DNA of 64,000 bases from an uncultured Oscillospiraceae bacterium (GTDB taxonomy: Bacteria > Bacillota > Clostridia > Oscillospirales > Acutalibacteraceae). A model generated the notes under the pieces. The model did not search any database, was not told where the DNA came from, and saw nothing but the letters and a program-made list of their open reading frames with translations. The stretch is from the NCBI GenBank assembly GCA_900544375.1, contig UQUZ01000010.1, positions 1 through 64,000 on the forward strand, given 5' to 3'. A program made the position numbers and the translations under genes. Position 1 is the first letter of the stretch; every line of letters begins with the position of its first letter. Shown here in pieces: positions 25,274 through 33,623 of the stretch.

Positions 25274-25918
25274 CTATTCTCCCTGCTCTTCCGGGTTGCT
25301 TTCCTCCTGTTTATGGGCTTTGATCGCTTCCTCTTCCTGCTGGAGACGTTCCTCTTTTTTCTCCTTACAATAATCAAGCAGCTGGCTGCTGAGCATTGTG
25401 TTTAAAGCGGCCTCAAAGGAGAGCAGAGCAATCAGCGTTAGCGCGATGCTGCTCTCATCTGTCACACCCTGGTCCTTGCACTGGTGCTCGATTCTGGAAA
25501 GTTTCTCTTCGATATCCTTCCGGTAGGCCTTTTCATAGCCGCCAACAAGGTCATAAAATATGCCGTACATGTTGTCGAGCTGCTCGGTATTTTCAATATG
25601 GGAGGTGAAACGTTTGATTTCCGGCATCGGCAGATTCTGCTTGAGCAAAAAGATATAAATCAGCGTAATGATATGGCGGCGGTTGTAGCGTTTGTTTTCT
25701 GGGCGGGGGAGCACACCCTCCTTGCTATAGTTGTTAATCATCGTGTTAGTGAAAACGCTCTCATCCTTGCGGCGCAGGCTCGGCCCCATTTCCTGCTCCA
25801 GCAAGGAAGTCACCTGCTCCATATAGAGATCTATTTTGGGGATATCTCCGGAAGAGAGCAGCTTGAAATCCGCCAACTCCTGAGCACGGCGCAGTGTTTC
25901 ATCTTTTAGATCGGACAT
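25274..25918 (-). CDS. DUF1836 domain-containing protein
   Basis: 214 residues. The central part, IDLYMEQVTSLLEQEMGP then FTNTMINNYSKEGVLPRPENKRYNRRHIITLIYIFLLKQNLP, is the DUF1836 signature. Its arrangement resembles a MerR-like winged helix that binds DNA, so a regulatory role is plausible but untested. The tail is rich in Glu, Gln and Lys and probably coiled or disordered. The ATG at 25918 has GGAGG eight bases upstream. Common in Clostridia and Bacilli, without known targets. Confidence 0.85.
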   Translation of the reverse strand: MSDLKDETLRRAQELADFKLLSSGDIPKIDLYMEQVTSLLEQEMGPSLRRKDESVFTNTMINNYSKEGVLPRPENKRYNRRHIITLIYIFLLKQNLPMPEIKRFTSHIENTEQLDNMYGIFYDLVGGYEKAYRKDIEEKLSRIEHQCKDQGVTDESSIALTLIALLSFEAALNTMLSSQLLDYCKEKKEERLQQEEEAIKAHKQEESNPEEQGE

Positions 25919-25997
25919 TCTAAAAACCTCCATCTATATTGCACGTCAAACGTTATTTACAGCTTTATTATACGGCTTTTTATACTGCATGGCAAGC

Positions 25998-26037
25998 ATA
26001 AAAATAAAACGCCTGGAAAACCTCTTCCCAGGCGTTT
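25998..26037 (-). terminator. Terminator of the glycerophosphodiesterase gene
   Basis: On the minus strand AACGCCTGG pairs with CCAGGCGTT around a 12-base loop, followed by TTTATTTTT. Confidence 0.85.
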
Positions 26038-26073
26038 GGTTCCGAATCATAAAAAGACGGGTAACAATAACCT

Positions 26074-26811
26074 TTATCGAATAACGCTCACTGCCACATC
26101 CGGCGTGTCGGTGATAATACCATCTGATCCCCACTCGCTGCATAGACGCATGGCTTCCTCCAGATTGACTGTCCATGGGTTTACAATGATTCCAGATTTA
26201 TGACAATCATCTAAATAATCCTCGTCTACATAGGCGATCAGGGGATGCAGGGCGTCGGCATGGATTTGTTTTGCATAAGCGATTGGATCGTCATAAACCT
26301 GCTCGATCACGGGGGAATCAGGGGAATATAAGAAGCCAGTGCGAGTGTTTGGGTCAATTTCCTTCGCTTCCACCAGCAGGCGCGGATCAAAGCTTGAAAT
26401 GATTAAACGATCAAAAAGATGATGCGCCTTGACGCACGCAATCGTTTTGCGGACGATATCTTTTTCTCCGGATTTTGGGCTTTTGATCTCCACGTTGATG
26501 ATGGAAAACGGATCCGCAATCTCCAAAAATTCATGCAAAGTGGGGATTTTCGTTCCTGCAAAATCAGGGGAAAAATAGGAGCCAAAATCAAATTTTTTGA
26601 GCTCTTCCAGCGTGTAGTCGGAGATGTTGCCCTTGCCATCGGAGGTTTCATCGATGGTGTAGTTGTGGCAGATGACCAGTTCTCCATCCTTTGTTAGATG
26701 GACGTCGTTTTCCACGCCATCCGCTCCGAGCTCGATTGCCTTGAGGAATGCGGGGATCGTATTCTGCGGCGCGTGCTTGTTTGCGCCGCGGTGCGCGAGG
26801 ATCTTTGTCAT
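26074..26811 (-). CDS. Glycerophosphodiester phosphodiesterase
   Basis: 245 residues, a cytoplasmic GDPD barrel. The catalytic signature is intact: ILAHRGANKHAPQNTIPAF (HRG), GADGVENDVHLTKDGELVICHN with the metal-binding Glu and Asp and the second catalytic His, INVEIKSP, and VNPWTVN near the end. It hydrolyses deacylated phospholipids to glycerol-3-phosphate and an alcohol. There is no signal peptide, so it resembles UgpQ rather than exported GlpQ. The ATG has GGAGAG about eight bases upstream. Single gene with own terminator. Confidence 0.93.
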   Translation of the reverse strand: MTKILAHRGANKHAPQNTIPAFLKAIELGADGVENDVHLTKDGELVICHNYTIDETSDGKGNISDYTLEELKKFDFGSYFSPDFAGTKIPTLHEFLEIADPFSIINVEIKSPKSGEKDIVRKTIACVKAHHLFDRLIISSFDPRLLVEAKEIDPNTRTGFLYSPDSPVIEQVYDDPIAYAKQIHADALHPLIAYVDEDYLDDCHKSGIIVNPWTVNLEEAMRLCSEWGSDGIITDTPDVAVSVIR

Positions 26812-27031
26812 AAAAAATCTCTCCTGTCCTTTGATATCGGTAAAGAAATGAATGCTCCGTGCCTATTATACCTGATACCATCTGTTTTGTTAAGCGGGAA
26901 AGTTGAATTTCCGGCGCAAATGCTTGCCTTTTTTCCCACTCCGTTTTATCATAATCGTTGTGTTTTGATAACGGGGGGCAGTGCAAAGAATCGATCTTTC
27001 AAAAGCCCCATTATGAAAGGAGGATCATATA

Positions 27032-27928
27032 ATGGATGCTTTTTCCTGCGCTGCTTGCCCGCGCCGCTGCGGCGCCTTACGGAAACCGGCGCAGCCCTCT
27101 GGAGGATTTTGCGGGATGCCGGCCGGGTTTGTGGTTGCGCGGGCGGCTCTGCATCAGTGGGAGGAGCCTTGCATTAGTGGGCAACACGGTTCTGGAACCG
27201 TGTTTTTCTCCGGCTGCTCGCTGCGCTGTGTTTATTGCCAAAACCAGCAGATCAGCCTCGGCCGCTATGGAGCGCTGGTGACGGAGGAGAACTTGCTGCG
27301 GATGTTTGACCGGCTGATTGAGCAGGGCGCGCATAACCTGAATCTAGTTAATCCAACCCACTATGCGCCGATGCTTGCAAAGGCTCTGAAAAAATACTGT
27401 TCGCCTGTGCCGGTTATCTATAATTCAGGGGGATATGAGCGGGTAGAAATGCTCAAGGCCCTGGAGGGGCTCGTTGATATTTATTTGCCAGATCTGAAAT
27501 ATGTGGACAGTGCAGTTTCGCTGCGTTATTCCGGTGCGGCAGATTATTTTGACTATGCTTCGAAGGCGATCTTAGAAATGAGCAGGCAGGTAGGGAAAGC
27601 GGCCTTTGATAAAAATGGAGTGATGAAAAAAGGGCTGATCGTCCGGCATTTGATCCTGCCGCGCAATACGGCGCAGTCCATCAAGGCGCTTACATGGATT
27701 CATGAAAACCTGCCGGAGGGGACGCTCGTCAGCCTGATGTGCCAGTATACGCCGTGCGGGGAGCTGGAAAACTTCCCAGAGCTTCAGCGGCGGCTCACGC
27801 GCAGGGAATATGAAAAAGTGGTGGATCAAATGCTGGAGCTGGGCTTGACCGGCGGATATTTGCAGGAATTATCCTCGGCAAAAGAGGAGTATATTCCGCC
27901 TTTTGATCTCACCGGAGTGATTATATAG
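27032..27928 (+). CDS. Radical SAM protein, PflX / pyruvate formate-lyase activase-like
   Basis: 298 residues. The radical SAM cluster motif is GCSLRCVYCQNQ (Cys62, Cys66, Cys69). An N-terminal Cys-rich segment, CAACPRRC (6-13) with Cys27, probably binds an auxiliary site; this and the LVNPTHYAPML, NSGGYERVEML and DIYLPDLKYVD segments mark the PflX group (COG1313), whose substrate is unknown. The ATG follows AAAGGAGG by eight bases. No formate-lyase-like partner lies nearby. It is divergent from the glycerophosphodiesterase gene. Confidence 0.88.
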   Translation: MDAFSCAACPRRCGALRKPAQPSGGFCGMPAGFVVARAALHQWEEPCISGQHGSGTVFFSGCSLRCVYCQNQQISLGRYGALVTEENLLRMFDRLIEQGAHNLNLVNPTHYAPMLAKALKKYCSPVPVIYNSGGYERVEMLKALEGLVDIYLPDLKYVDSAVSLRYSGAADYFDYASKAILEMSRQVGKAAFDKNGVMKKGLIVRHLILPRNTAQSIKALTWIHENLPEGTLVSLMCQYTPCGELENFPELQRRLTRREYEKVVDQMLELGLTGGYLQELSSAKEEYIPPFDLTGVII

Positions 27929-27999
27929 TATTAAAAACCGTATCAAGATTATATGACGAAATCAATAAAAGAATTTAAAACTTTAATTTGCGGAAACTA

Positions 28000-28028
28000 T
28001 TGACATGAGATGTGTAGAGTGCTATGAT
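28000..28028 (+). promoter_or_regulatory. Promoter of the hemolysin III family gene
   Basis: Perfect TTGACA, a 17-base spacer and TATGAT, about 60 bases before the start codon. Confidence 0.8.
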
Positions 28029-28086
28029 GGGTATCGCAAAAGAGAGAAGAACTGATAGGCCGATTGAAAAGAGAGGGAGGATGATT

Positions 28087-28761
28087 ATGTCACTGGATAA
28101 AGTGCCGCTGATTCAATACGGCAAGGCGGAGGATATCATCAATTCTGTTACCCATGCAGTGGGTGCGGTGTTTGGCGTTATCGTGCTCATTTTGTGCACG
28201 GTGCGTTCAGCAAAGCTAGACTCGGCGATGGGCGTGGTCAGTTCCGTAATTTACGGTGTGTCGATGATTCTCCTATATTTCTGCTCGGCACTCTACCACG
28301 GCTTGCCGGCAGGGAATGCAAAACGGTTTATGCGCATCGTTGACCATGCGGTGATCTATTTGCTGATCGCGGGCACAATCACGCCCTGCGTGCTGATCGC
28401 GCTGCGCTCCGAGAGCAATGTGGCGGGATGGGTGATGTTTGGCGTCACCTGGGGCTGCGCGCTGCTGGGGATTATCCTCACGCTGATCGACTTCGAAAAA
28501 TTTAAGGTCATGGAAATGGTGCTCTATATCGCCATCGGCTGGACGCTGTTGTTCGTGGTAAAGCCCCTGTTTCATGCGCTGAGCACAACGGGTGTTGTGC
28601 TGGTGATTCTGGGCGGCGCGGTGTATACGGTCGGTGCGATTATCTATGGCTTTGGCAAGAAGGTCAAGTATTTCCATGCGCTGTTCCATATCTTTGTGCT
28701 GGCGGGCAGCACGCTGCATTTCGTGGCGGTTTATTGGTATGTGCTGCCGCTGGCGAAATAA
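28087..28761 (+). CDS. Hemolysin III / YqfA family membrane protein
   Basis: 224 residues with seven membrane helices. The family signature metal-site residues are visible: NSVTHAVGAVFG (His in helix 1), CSALYHGLP with Ser and His, MRIVDHAVIYLLIAGTITP (Asp-His), and FHALFHIFVLAGSTLHFVAV (two His at the C-terminal end). This is the progestin and adipoQ receptor-like fold thought to bind zinc and act as a lipid hydrolase or sensor; the historical hemolysin name is not evidence of toxicity. Start ATG at 28087 is six bases after GAGGGAGG. Confidence 0.9.
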   Translation: MSLDKVPLIQYGKAEDIINSVTHAVGAVFGVIVLILCTVRSAKLDSAMGVVSSVIYGVSMILLYFCSALYHGLPAGNAKRFMRIVDHAVIYLLIAGTITPCVLIALRSESNVAGWVMFGVTWGCALLGIILTLIDFEKFKVMEMVLYIAIGWTLLFVVKPLFHALSTTGVVLVILGGAVYTVGAIIYGFGKKVKYFHALFHIFVLAGSTLHFVAVYWYVLPLAK

Positions 28762-28828
28762 GCAAAGCGAAGATTTTTACAACAACATTTCCTTTATCTC
28801 CTTTTGATGAAGTTCACACACAAACGGC

Positions 28829-28859
28829 AGGCGGCAGGTGCGTTGTGCATCTGCCGCCT
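28829..28859 (+). terminator. Terminator-like hairpin after the hemolysin III family gene
   Basis: AGGCGGCAG pairs perfectly with CTGCCGCCT around a 13-base loop; no clear T run follows. Confidence 0.55.
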
Positions 28860-28991
28860 TCCGGTTATTTATAATTGATCATAAAATGTGCATAAAAATA
28901 ATATCAATTTCTTGTAGATTATAACTGTTTAACGAATCAGGGAAAAGTTGTAATATAATACTATAGATTGTAAAGAAGGGGGAATCTATTC

Positions 28992-29030
28992 ATGTCAATA
29001 TTGAAGGTTTGTAGAATGATTTTACAATAA
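28992..29030 (+). CDS. Possible 12-residue leader peptide
   Basis: ATG, eleven further codons and TAA, with GGGGG nine bases upstream, ending 16 bases before the secreted protein gene. The peptide reads MSILKVCRMILQ. It may be a chance frame or may couple translation of the downstream gene. Confidence 0.25.
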   Translation: MSILKVCRMILQ

Positions 29031-29046
29031 AAGGGAGAATTAAAAA

Positions 29047-30003
29047 ATGAAGAAGTGGATTCGTGTTCTGGTTAGTGTTTTTTTGCTGGGAAGCATTCTG
29101 TGTTCAAGCGGCGTGTGGGCCATTCAAGAACCGGAAATAGGGATAGGTTCTGATACATATGATACATTTCATCGAGAGATCGAACAGAAGATTAAGGGAA
29201 TTTATTGCCGATACTCCTCTGAGGCGGCATCTATCCGTGCTGAAATGGGCGGCAATGTGAAAGCGCGGAGCGTATTCTCTGATGGAATGCAGCAGGATAT
29301 GCGATCGCTGGATCAGAAAATGCAAATCGTGCAGACAAACTATGAAGATGAAATGAAAGAGATGTTGGAGTCTTACGGCGCTGTTTGGATAAAGGACGAC
29401 TCGCCTGCATTGTTTTCGTCAGATGCCGGCCAGATGCAGACGGATTCCAACGTTGCTTATTTTTCAAATACAAAGGAATTCTGTTATATTGCCGCTTTTT
29501 ATGCTACGACCTTTTTAAATGATATGTGGGGAGATTATGATCTGGTTTCCATGGAGATGAAGGATGAGAATGGATGGAGCTGGAATAAAATATCTGTCAC
29601 AGCATATTTTAATAATTATACGATGTCGGATTCCACTATGACGGAAATGGGTGAGGCGAATCAATATCATATCGTTTCTGGAACACATGTGTCCGCGCGG
29701 ACTGATTTTTGGAATGGCTGTATTTTTAATGTAAGAGATCAAACGACGGGGAATGCAATTTTGGGGAATACATATGGCCTTTCAGATTTGCTTTTGATCG
29801 GCTGGCTGCAAACAAGAGGCTCTAGCAGGGTTAATTATGTAAGAGCAGATTTTGAGCATAATTATAAATGGATTGTATTCAGCAGTGTCTCTGTTTCTGG
29901 AGCAGATATCAAGAATTTTAATTTGAATGTAACTTATAGTAAAGAGAGCATGCGGTGGTCCCGCACTGCGGGCTCCAAGAGAGTTGAAATTCCTGCATCT
30001 TAA
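29047..30003 (+). CDS. Secreted protein of unknown function
   Basis: 318 residues. The N-terminus is a signal peptide (MKKWIRVLVSVFLLGSILC, cleavage probably after GVWA). The next 90 residues are helical and charged, including QQDMRSLDQKMQIVQTNYEDEM; the remainder is beta-rich with many aromatic residues (NTKEFCYIAAFYATTFLNDMWGD, then GSSRVNYVRADFEHNYKWIV). I do not recognise the family. Codon use and composition are clearly more AT-rich than neighbours, as for the two small genes that follow, suggesting acquisition by transfer. The ATG has GGGAG nine bases upstream. Confidence 0.75.
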   Translation: MKKWIRVLVSVFLLGSILCSSGVWAIQEPEIGIGSDTYDTFHREIEQKIKGIYCRYSSEAASIRAEMGGNVKARSVFSDGMQQDMRSLDQKMQIVQTNYEDEMKEMLESYGAVWIKDDSPALFSSDAGQMQTDSNVAYFSNTKEFCYIAAFYATTFLNDMWGDYDLVSMEMKDENGWSWNKISVTAYFNNYTMSDSTMTEMGEANQYHIVSGTHVSARTDFWNGCIFNVRDQTTGNAILGNTYGLSDLLLIGWLQTRGSSRVNYVRADFEHNYKWIVFSSVSVSGADIKNFNLNVTYSKESMRWSRTAGSKRVEIPAS

Positions 30004-30045
30004 TAAATTTTACTAAATCACAAGTGGAAGAAAGGAGATAACAAT

Positions 30046-30270
30046 TTGTATACAGAAATAAAGCTTTTAATCGCGGGATGCACTTTCGTTCTAAGTAGCG
30101 CAATTATGATTTGTGCTAGTATTACCGTAAACGGTTCTGGCTTTGATATTTTATCGTTGTTTTTAGGCGCTTTGGGAATTTTGTTTGTCATTATATCGCT
30201 TTCCCTGAATAAAAGAGATAATACTGAAGTTGATGATCGCAATGACCATCAAGATTTGCAAAAAAAATAA
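30046..30270 (+). CDS. Small membrane protein, paralogue A
   Basis: 74 residues starting at TTG with AAAGGAG about seven bases upstream. Two membrane helices (LLIAGCTFVLSSAIMICAS and ILSLFLGALGILFVIISLSL) are followed by a polar tail. It is similar along its length to the second small gene at 30485, so they are tandem duplicates. It lies 42 bases after the secreted protein gene and is probably co-transcribed. Function unknown. Confidence 0.6.
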   Translation: MYTEIKLLIAGCTFVLSSAIMICASITVNGSGFDILSLFLGALGILFVIISLSLNKRDNTEVDDRNDHQDLQKK

Positions 30271-30484
30271 AATATAAGAAGATTTTTAGCGTGTCAATTT
30301 TCGTTTCGTATAAAACAGGGAAAAACATACAAGGAACCACAGGGGCAAGAAGCTCCCGGGAATGATTCTAAATAGGAGGACCACAGCAAAAAGCCAATTT
30401 AGAAAGTTGGCTGATATTCAAATCTGTTTCAGCGGTTTTGGCTGGATATTGATTGTCTCCATACAAAGGAGAAGGTGACTTGAA

Positions 30485-30703
30485 TTGTTAAAGGAAATAA
30501 GAAAATTGGTCATCGGCGCTGTACTGACTCTGAGCGGCGCAATTATGATGACCAGCGAGGAAACCATTGCAGTCGTCGGTATGGTCATCGGTATCATCGG
30601 GTTGCTTTTTCTTCTGGTTTCTTTGTTTTCCGGCTCCAAGCTTGCATCTTATTACAAAGAGGATGATGGCACAGAGCAGGAATCGAAGCACGATACAAAG
30701 TGA
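30485..30703 (+). CDS. Small membrane protein, paralogue B
   Basis: 72 residues, also starting at TTG, with AAGGAG and GAAGGTGA upstream. Two helices (LVIGAVLTLSGAIMM and VVGMVIGIIGLLFLLVSLF) and a charged tail ending EQESKHDTK. EIRKLVIGAVLTLSGAIMM aligns with EIKLLIAGCTFVLSSAIMI of the first copy, and GIIGLLFLLVSL with GALGILFVIISL. Function unknown; a two-helix pair beside a secreted protein could be an immunity or anchoring system, but that is only a guess. Confidence 0.6.
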   Translation: MLKEIRKLVIGAVLTLSGAIMMTSEETIAVVGMVIGIIGLLFLLVSLFSGSKLASYYKEDDGTEQESKHDTK

Positions 30704-30725
30704 CAATTGATCGTAGAATGATAAA

Positions 30726-30767
30726 CAGGCATCCCCGCAGGATCGGCTGACCCTGCGGGGATGCCTG
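30726..30767. terminator. Bidirectional terminator-like hairpin
   Basis: CAGGCATCCCCGCAGG pairs exactly with CCTGCGGGGATGCCTG, between the convergent small membrane protein and YiiX-like genes. The T run is weak. Confidence 0.7.
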
Positions 30768-30795
30768 TATCGTAAGGCGATCAGGCCGACTGCAT

Positions 30796-31665
30796 TTACG
30801 GCCATATCTCCTCAGGGTCCACTCCGTACACCTGTACCACATCGAGATATTCGCTGTTGGCCAGATCCTTAACCGTGACAATCTTCCCGCTGTCAGAATC
30901 AAGGTCGAGCCCGGCGGATTGATAGGCTTCCCAAACAAGATGTGCGCACTGTGTGCCGCCGGGAGCCTCTTGGAATTTGGAGGTAAAAATGCCCGCCACC
31001 AGGTTATAGGGGATGCCTGCGAGATGTTCGTTTGCAAACGCGACGGCCTGAGCCGCCTTCTCCCGATATTCCGGCTTGGGGCGCAGCAGCATAAAGGTGG
31101 GCCAATCGCGCCACCCATTGGTGCTTTGATAGGTGGAATCCACGCCGAGTGAGATTGCCTCCAGCGTTTGCCCTGCGGCGGCGCTTGTAACAAGGGCGGC
31201 ATGGCCGTGCCTCCAACCGAAGGAGTGCATGGAGCGGGTGAGAAGGATATCCCCATCTTTTATAGGCGCAAGCTGAAAGCCATAAATCCGACCGCCGGCC
31301 TCATCCGTCAGGCTTTCCTGAAAGGCGGTGAGGGAGTTTTGTTTGCATTCAATCCGTGGCGCACGGAAAAAATCTGCCTGGAATTGTTGGATTTTTTCTC
31401 TGCCATCCGGCAGCAGGAGCAGATCTTGCACGGCAGGCCTGCCAAGGCCGGTTTGCCGATAAAGGAGCTCATAATCCGAATCGGATAGAGAATCCTTCGC
31501 TAAAAGCGAGTTAAGATCTGTTTTGGCATAATCGGGCGATACATGGTCGCGCGGTTCCGCGGCAGCGTTTAGCAGAAAGTTCAGCAGGAAAAAGATGGTG
31601 ATACAGGCAATCGGAATGAAGATCGCCTTTAAAATACGTTTGGTTCTTTTTTTCATCTTACTCAT
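30796..31665 (-). CDS. Membrane-anchored YiiX/NlpC-P60-like hydrolase
   Basis: 289 residues. A basic start (MSKMKKRTKRILK) and one helix (IFIPIACITIFFLLNFLL) anchor an exported domain. That domain has the permuted papain-like pattern of the YiiX family: IKDGDILLTRSMHSFGWRHGHAALV, with the catalytic His, and GTQCAHLVWEAYQSAGLDLD, with the probable nucleophile Cys and a following His. Relatives act as amidases or lipid hydrolases; the substrate here is unknown. The frame continues upstream, but 31665 gives the natural signal anchor; ATG 31656 is an alternative. The ribosome binding site is weak (GGAG, 14 bases). Confidence 0.75.
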   Translation of the reverse strand: MSKMKKRTKRILKAIFIPIACITIFFLLNFLLNAAAEPRDHVSPDYAKTDLNSLLAKDSLSDSDYELLYRQTGLGRPAVQDLLLLPDGREKIQQFQADFFRAPRIECKQNSLTAFQESLTDEAGGRIYGFQLAPIKDGDILLTRSMHSFGWRHGHAALVTSAAAGQTLEAISLGVDSTYQSTNGWRDWPTFMLLRPKPEYREKAAQAVAFANEHLAGIPYNLVAGIFTSKFQEAPGGTQCAHLVWEAYQSAGLDLDSDSGKIVTVKDLANSEYLDVVQVYGVDPEEIWP

Positions 31666-31866
31666 TGTTACAATTTGCACTCCGATATGAAAAAATAAAT
31701 GGAAACACAAGGCCGCGCCGAGCGGGAACCGGCGTTTTCGGGAACCTATTATAGCACAGAATTCCAAGATGCAAAACGTTTTTCTTGCATCCTTCGATGC
31801 GGTCCGGTATAATCGAAGGCAGGCTACATATATGAATGTAAAATCTTCAGGATTGTGAGAGGAACA

Positions 31867-33078
31867 ATGAAACAGAGATTGACGCAAGCTCCTTACGATA
31901 GAAAACAAGTGGGGCAAGACCTTTCTTCCGGCGGGATAGCGGCGATGTCTATGTTGCCCTTTGCGCTGGCATTCGGCGCACTGGCGGGGATTGGCATGCC
32001 CGCGGGGCTGATTGCAGCGGTGGGGGCGAGTCTCGTGACCGCGCTCGTCCCAGGCCGCGTGCCCTATTTTGCTGGGCCGGTCTGCATTGTGTTTTTGGTG
32101 TTTTCCGCCTGCGCAGGGCGTTATGGGCTGCCGGCAGCGCTGACTGCCTCATTTTTTGCGGGTGTGCTGGTGTTTGCCGCGCTGCTGCTGCGTGCGGACA
32201 GGCTGCTGCGATTTATCCCCGCGCCGGTCGCGGGCGGATTTACCATTGGCACGGCGTTGGTCATGACGATTTTGCAGACAAACAATTATTTCGGCATCAA
32301 TGCAACCGGCGTCAGCGCAGTGGATATGCTGCTCTCCTACCGCAGCTTTGGTTTTCATGCAAATTGGAGGACAGTGCTCTATGGCACAATCGTGCTGGTG
32401 CTGATGATTACCTATCCGCGTAAATTTAAAAAGCTTCACCGGAAAATACCGGCTCAATTTGTAAGCCTTGTCATCGCGCTGGGGTTGCACCTTTGCCTTG
32501 TTCCGTCCGCGGGGCAGTCACCGGTTCTGGAGGTGGGAGCCTTTTCCCACAAGCTGTCCTCCTCCGGGGGGCTGCTGTTCAATGGGTTTACAGTCGCGCC
32601 GGTAGGGGGCGTGGTTCTTTCCACCGCTGCGATTGCGCTTTCGATTCTGGTTTGTAGCGGCAGTGCATGGTCACAGGAACGCAAGTTATCCGTCAAAGCG
32701 ATTGCGCTGGGTGTGGGGAATATGCTCCTGCCGCTCTTCGGCGGAATGCCGATGGGGGCGGCGCAGGAGCAGAAGGAACAAGCCACGCGCGTTGCTCCAC
32801 TTTTTTCCAGCTTTTTGATGTTAGCCGCCGTTTTACTGCTGGGCGGTGTGTTTGAGCGAATTCCGCTGTCCGTCCTGGCGGTGATCTTAATTGTGACGAT
32901 GTGGGAAAAGCTCGATTTCCAGGCGCTCAAAACCGTGTTCGGCGGCAAAAAGCCCATCCAAATTATCCTGTTTTTTCTGTGCGCCGCTGCAACGGTTTTT
33001 CTCGAACTGCCCTATGTGATGCTTCTGTTTGCTGTTGTAACAATTTGCTCAGCGCTGCGTATACGGAAAAAAAGGTGA
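31867..33078 (+). CDS. SulP-type anion permease without STAS domain
   Basis: 403 residues with 10-12 membrane helices. The start DLSSGGIAAMSMLPFALAFGALAGIGMPAGL and the middle FIPAPVAGGFTIGTALVMTILQ follow the SulP/SLC26 pattern; the cytoplasmic STAS domain of typical SulP proteins is absent, and the chain ends at LRIRKKR. It probably carries an inorganic or small organic anion. The start ATG is close behind AGAGGA; an in-frame GTG four codons earlier is an alternative. Confidence 0.78.
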   Translation: MKQRLTQAPYDRKQVGQDLSSGGIAAMSMLPFALAFGALAGIGMPAGLIAAVGASLVTALVPGRVPYFAGPVCIVFLVFSACAGRYGLPAALTASFFAGVLVFAALLLRADRLLRFIPAPVAGGFTIGTALVMTILQTNNYFGINATGVSAVDMLLSYRSFGFHANWRTVLYGTIVLVLMITYPRKFKKLHRKIPAQFVSLVIALGLHLCLVPSAGQSPVLEVGAFSHKLSSSGGLLFNGFTVAPVGGVVLSTAAIALSILVCSGSAWSQERKLSVKAIALGVGNMLLPLFGGMPMGAAQEQKEQATRVAPLFSSFLMLAAVLLLGGVFERIPLSVLAVILIVTMWEKLDFQALKTVFGGKKPIQIILFFLCAAATVFLELPYVMLLFAVVTICSALRIRKKR

Positions 33079-33097
33079 AAACCTGATAAAATTCAGA

Positions 33098-33126
33098 TTG
33101 CTTTATGAAACGGATTCTATTATAAT
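33098..33126 (+). promoter_or_regulatory. Promoter of a small transcription unit
   Basis: TTGCTT, a 17-base spacer and a perfect TATAAT. The unit ends at the strong terminator at 33445. Confidence 0.65.
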
Positions 33127-33163
33127 GAATAGTAAATACAAGTGGAAAGGTGGTGAAAGGTTG

Positions 33164-33421
33164 ATGCGTCCGGCGAAAGAGACAGCTTGGAATTTGGCCG
33201 TGCGAAACGATATATGCTGCAAGGAGCTGTTTCCGGGCAGCGATATCGTCCGCAGCTACACATTCAAAACAGCCGCGCCCAGGGGGCAGTCTGCCCTTTT
33301 GGCAAAATTGAACCATATGCTGACGGCAGCTTTTGCCGCAGCAGGGGAGAAGTCTGCCCTTTTTGCAGAAAAGCCGGATTGTTTTGAATGCCTTTCACCA
33401 TATTTCGTCTGGGCCGCATAA
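33164..33421 (+). CDS. Small protein of unknown function
   Basis: 85 residues from an ATG with GAAAGG four bases upstream. It has its own promoter (33098) and terminator (33445), which is the main support for it being a gene. The protein has five cysteines (ICCKEL, KPDCFEC) and no membrane segment, signal or recognised domain. Two short DNA segments containing GTCTGCCCTTTT recur 67 bases apart inside it. It could instead be a non-coding RNA. Confidence 0.4.
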   Translation: MRPAKETAWNLAVRNDICCKELFPGSDIVRSYTFKTAAPRGQSALLAKLNHMLTAAFAAAGEKSALFAEKPDCFECLSPYFVWAA

Positions 33422-33444
33422 CCAGGCCCAAACGGAATGAATGG

Positions 33445-33483
33445 TACCCTGTGCAGTCAAAACGATCTGCACAGGGTATTTTT
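33445..33483 (+). terminator. Strong intrinsic terminator
   Basis: ACCCTGTGCAG and CTGCACAGGGT form a perfect stem around 10 bases, followed by a T run. It closes the small unit starting at 33098. Confidence 0.88.
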
Positions 33484-33623
33484 ATGCCCAAATTCGATTG
33501 TTCTAAGGATGCGTTGCATATTGAATAAAAAATGTTCACTAAGCTGAGAAAAAGCATGGTTTTGGGGGGTCTGTTGAAAAATCTTACATGTTGCAACAGC
33601 CCCAGGGAAGGAATGATTTTCAT

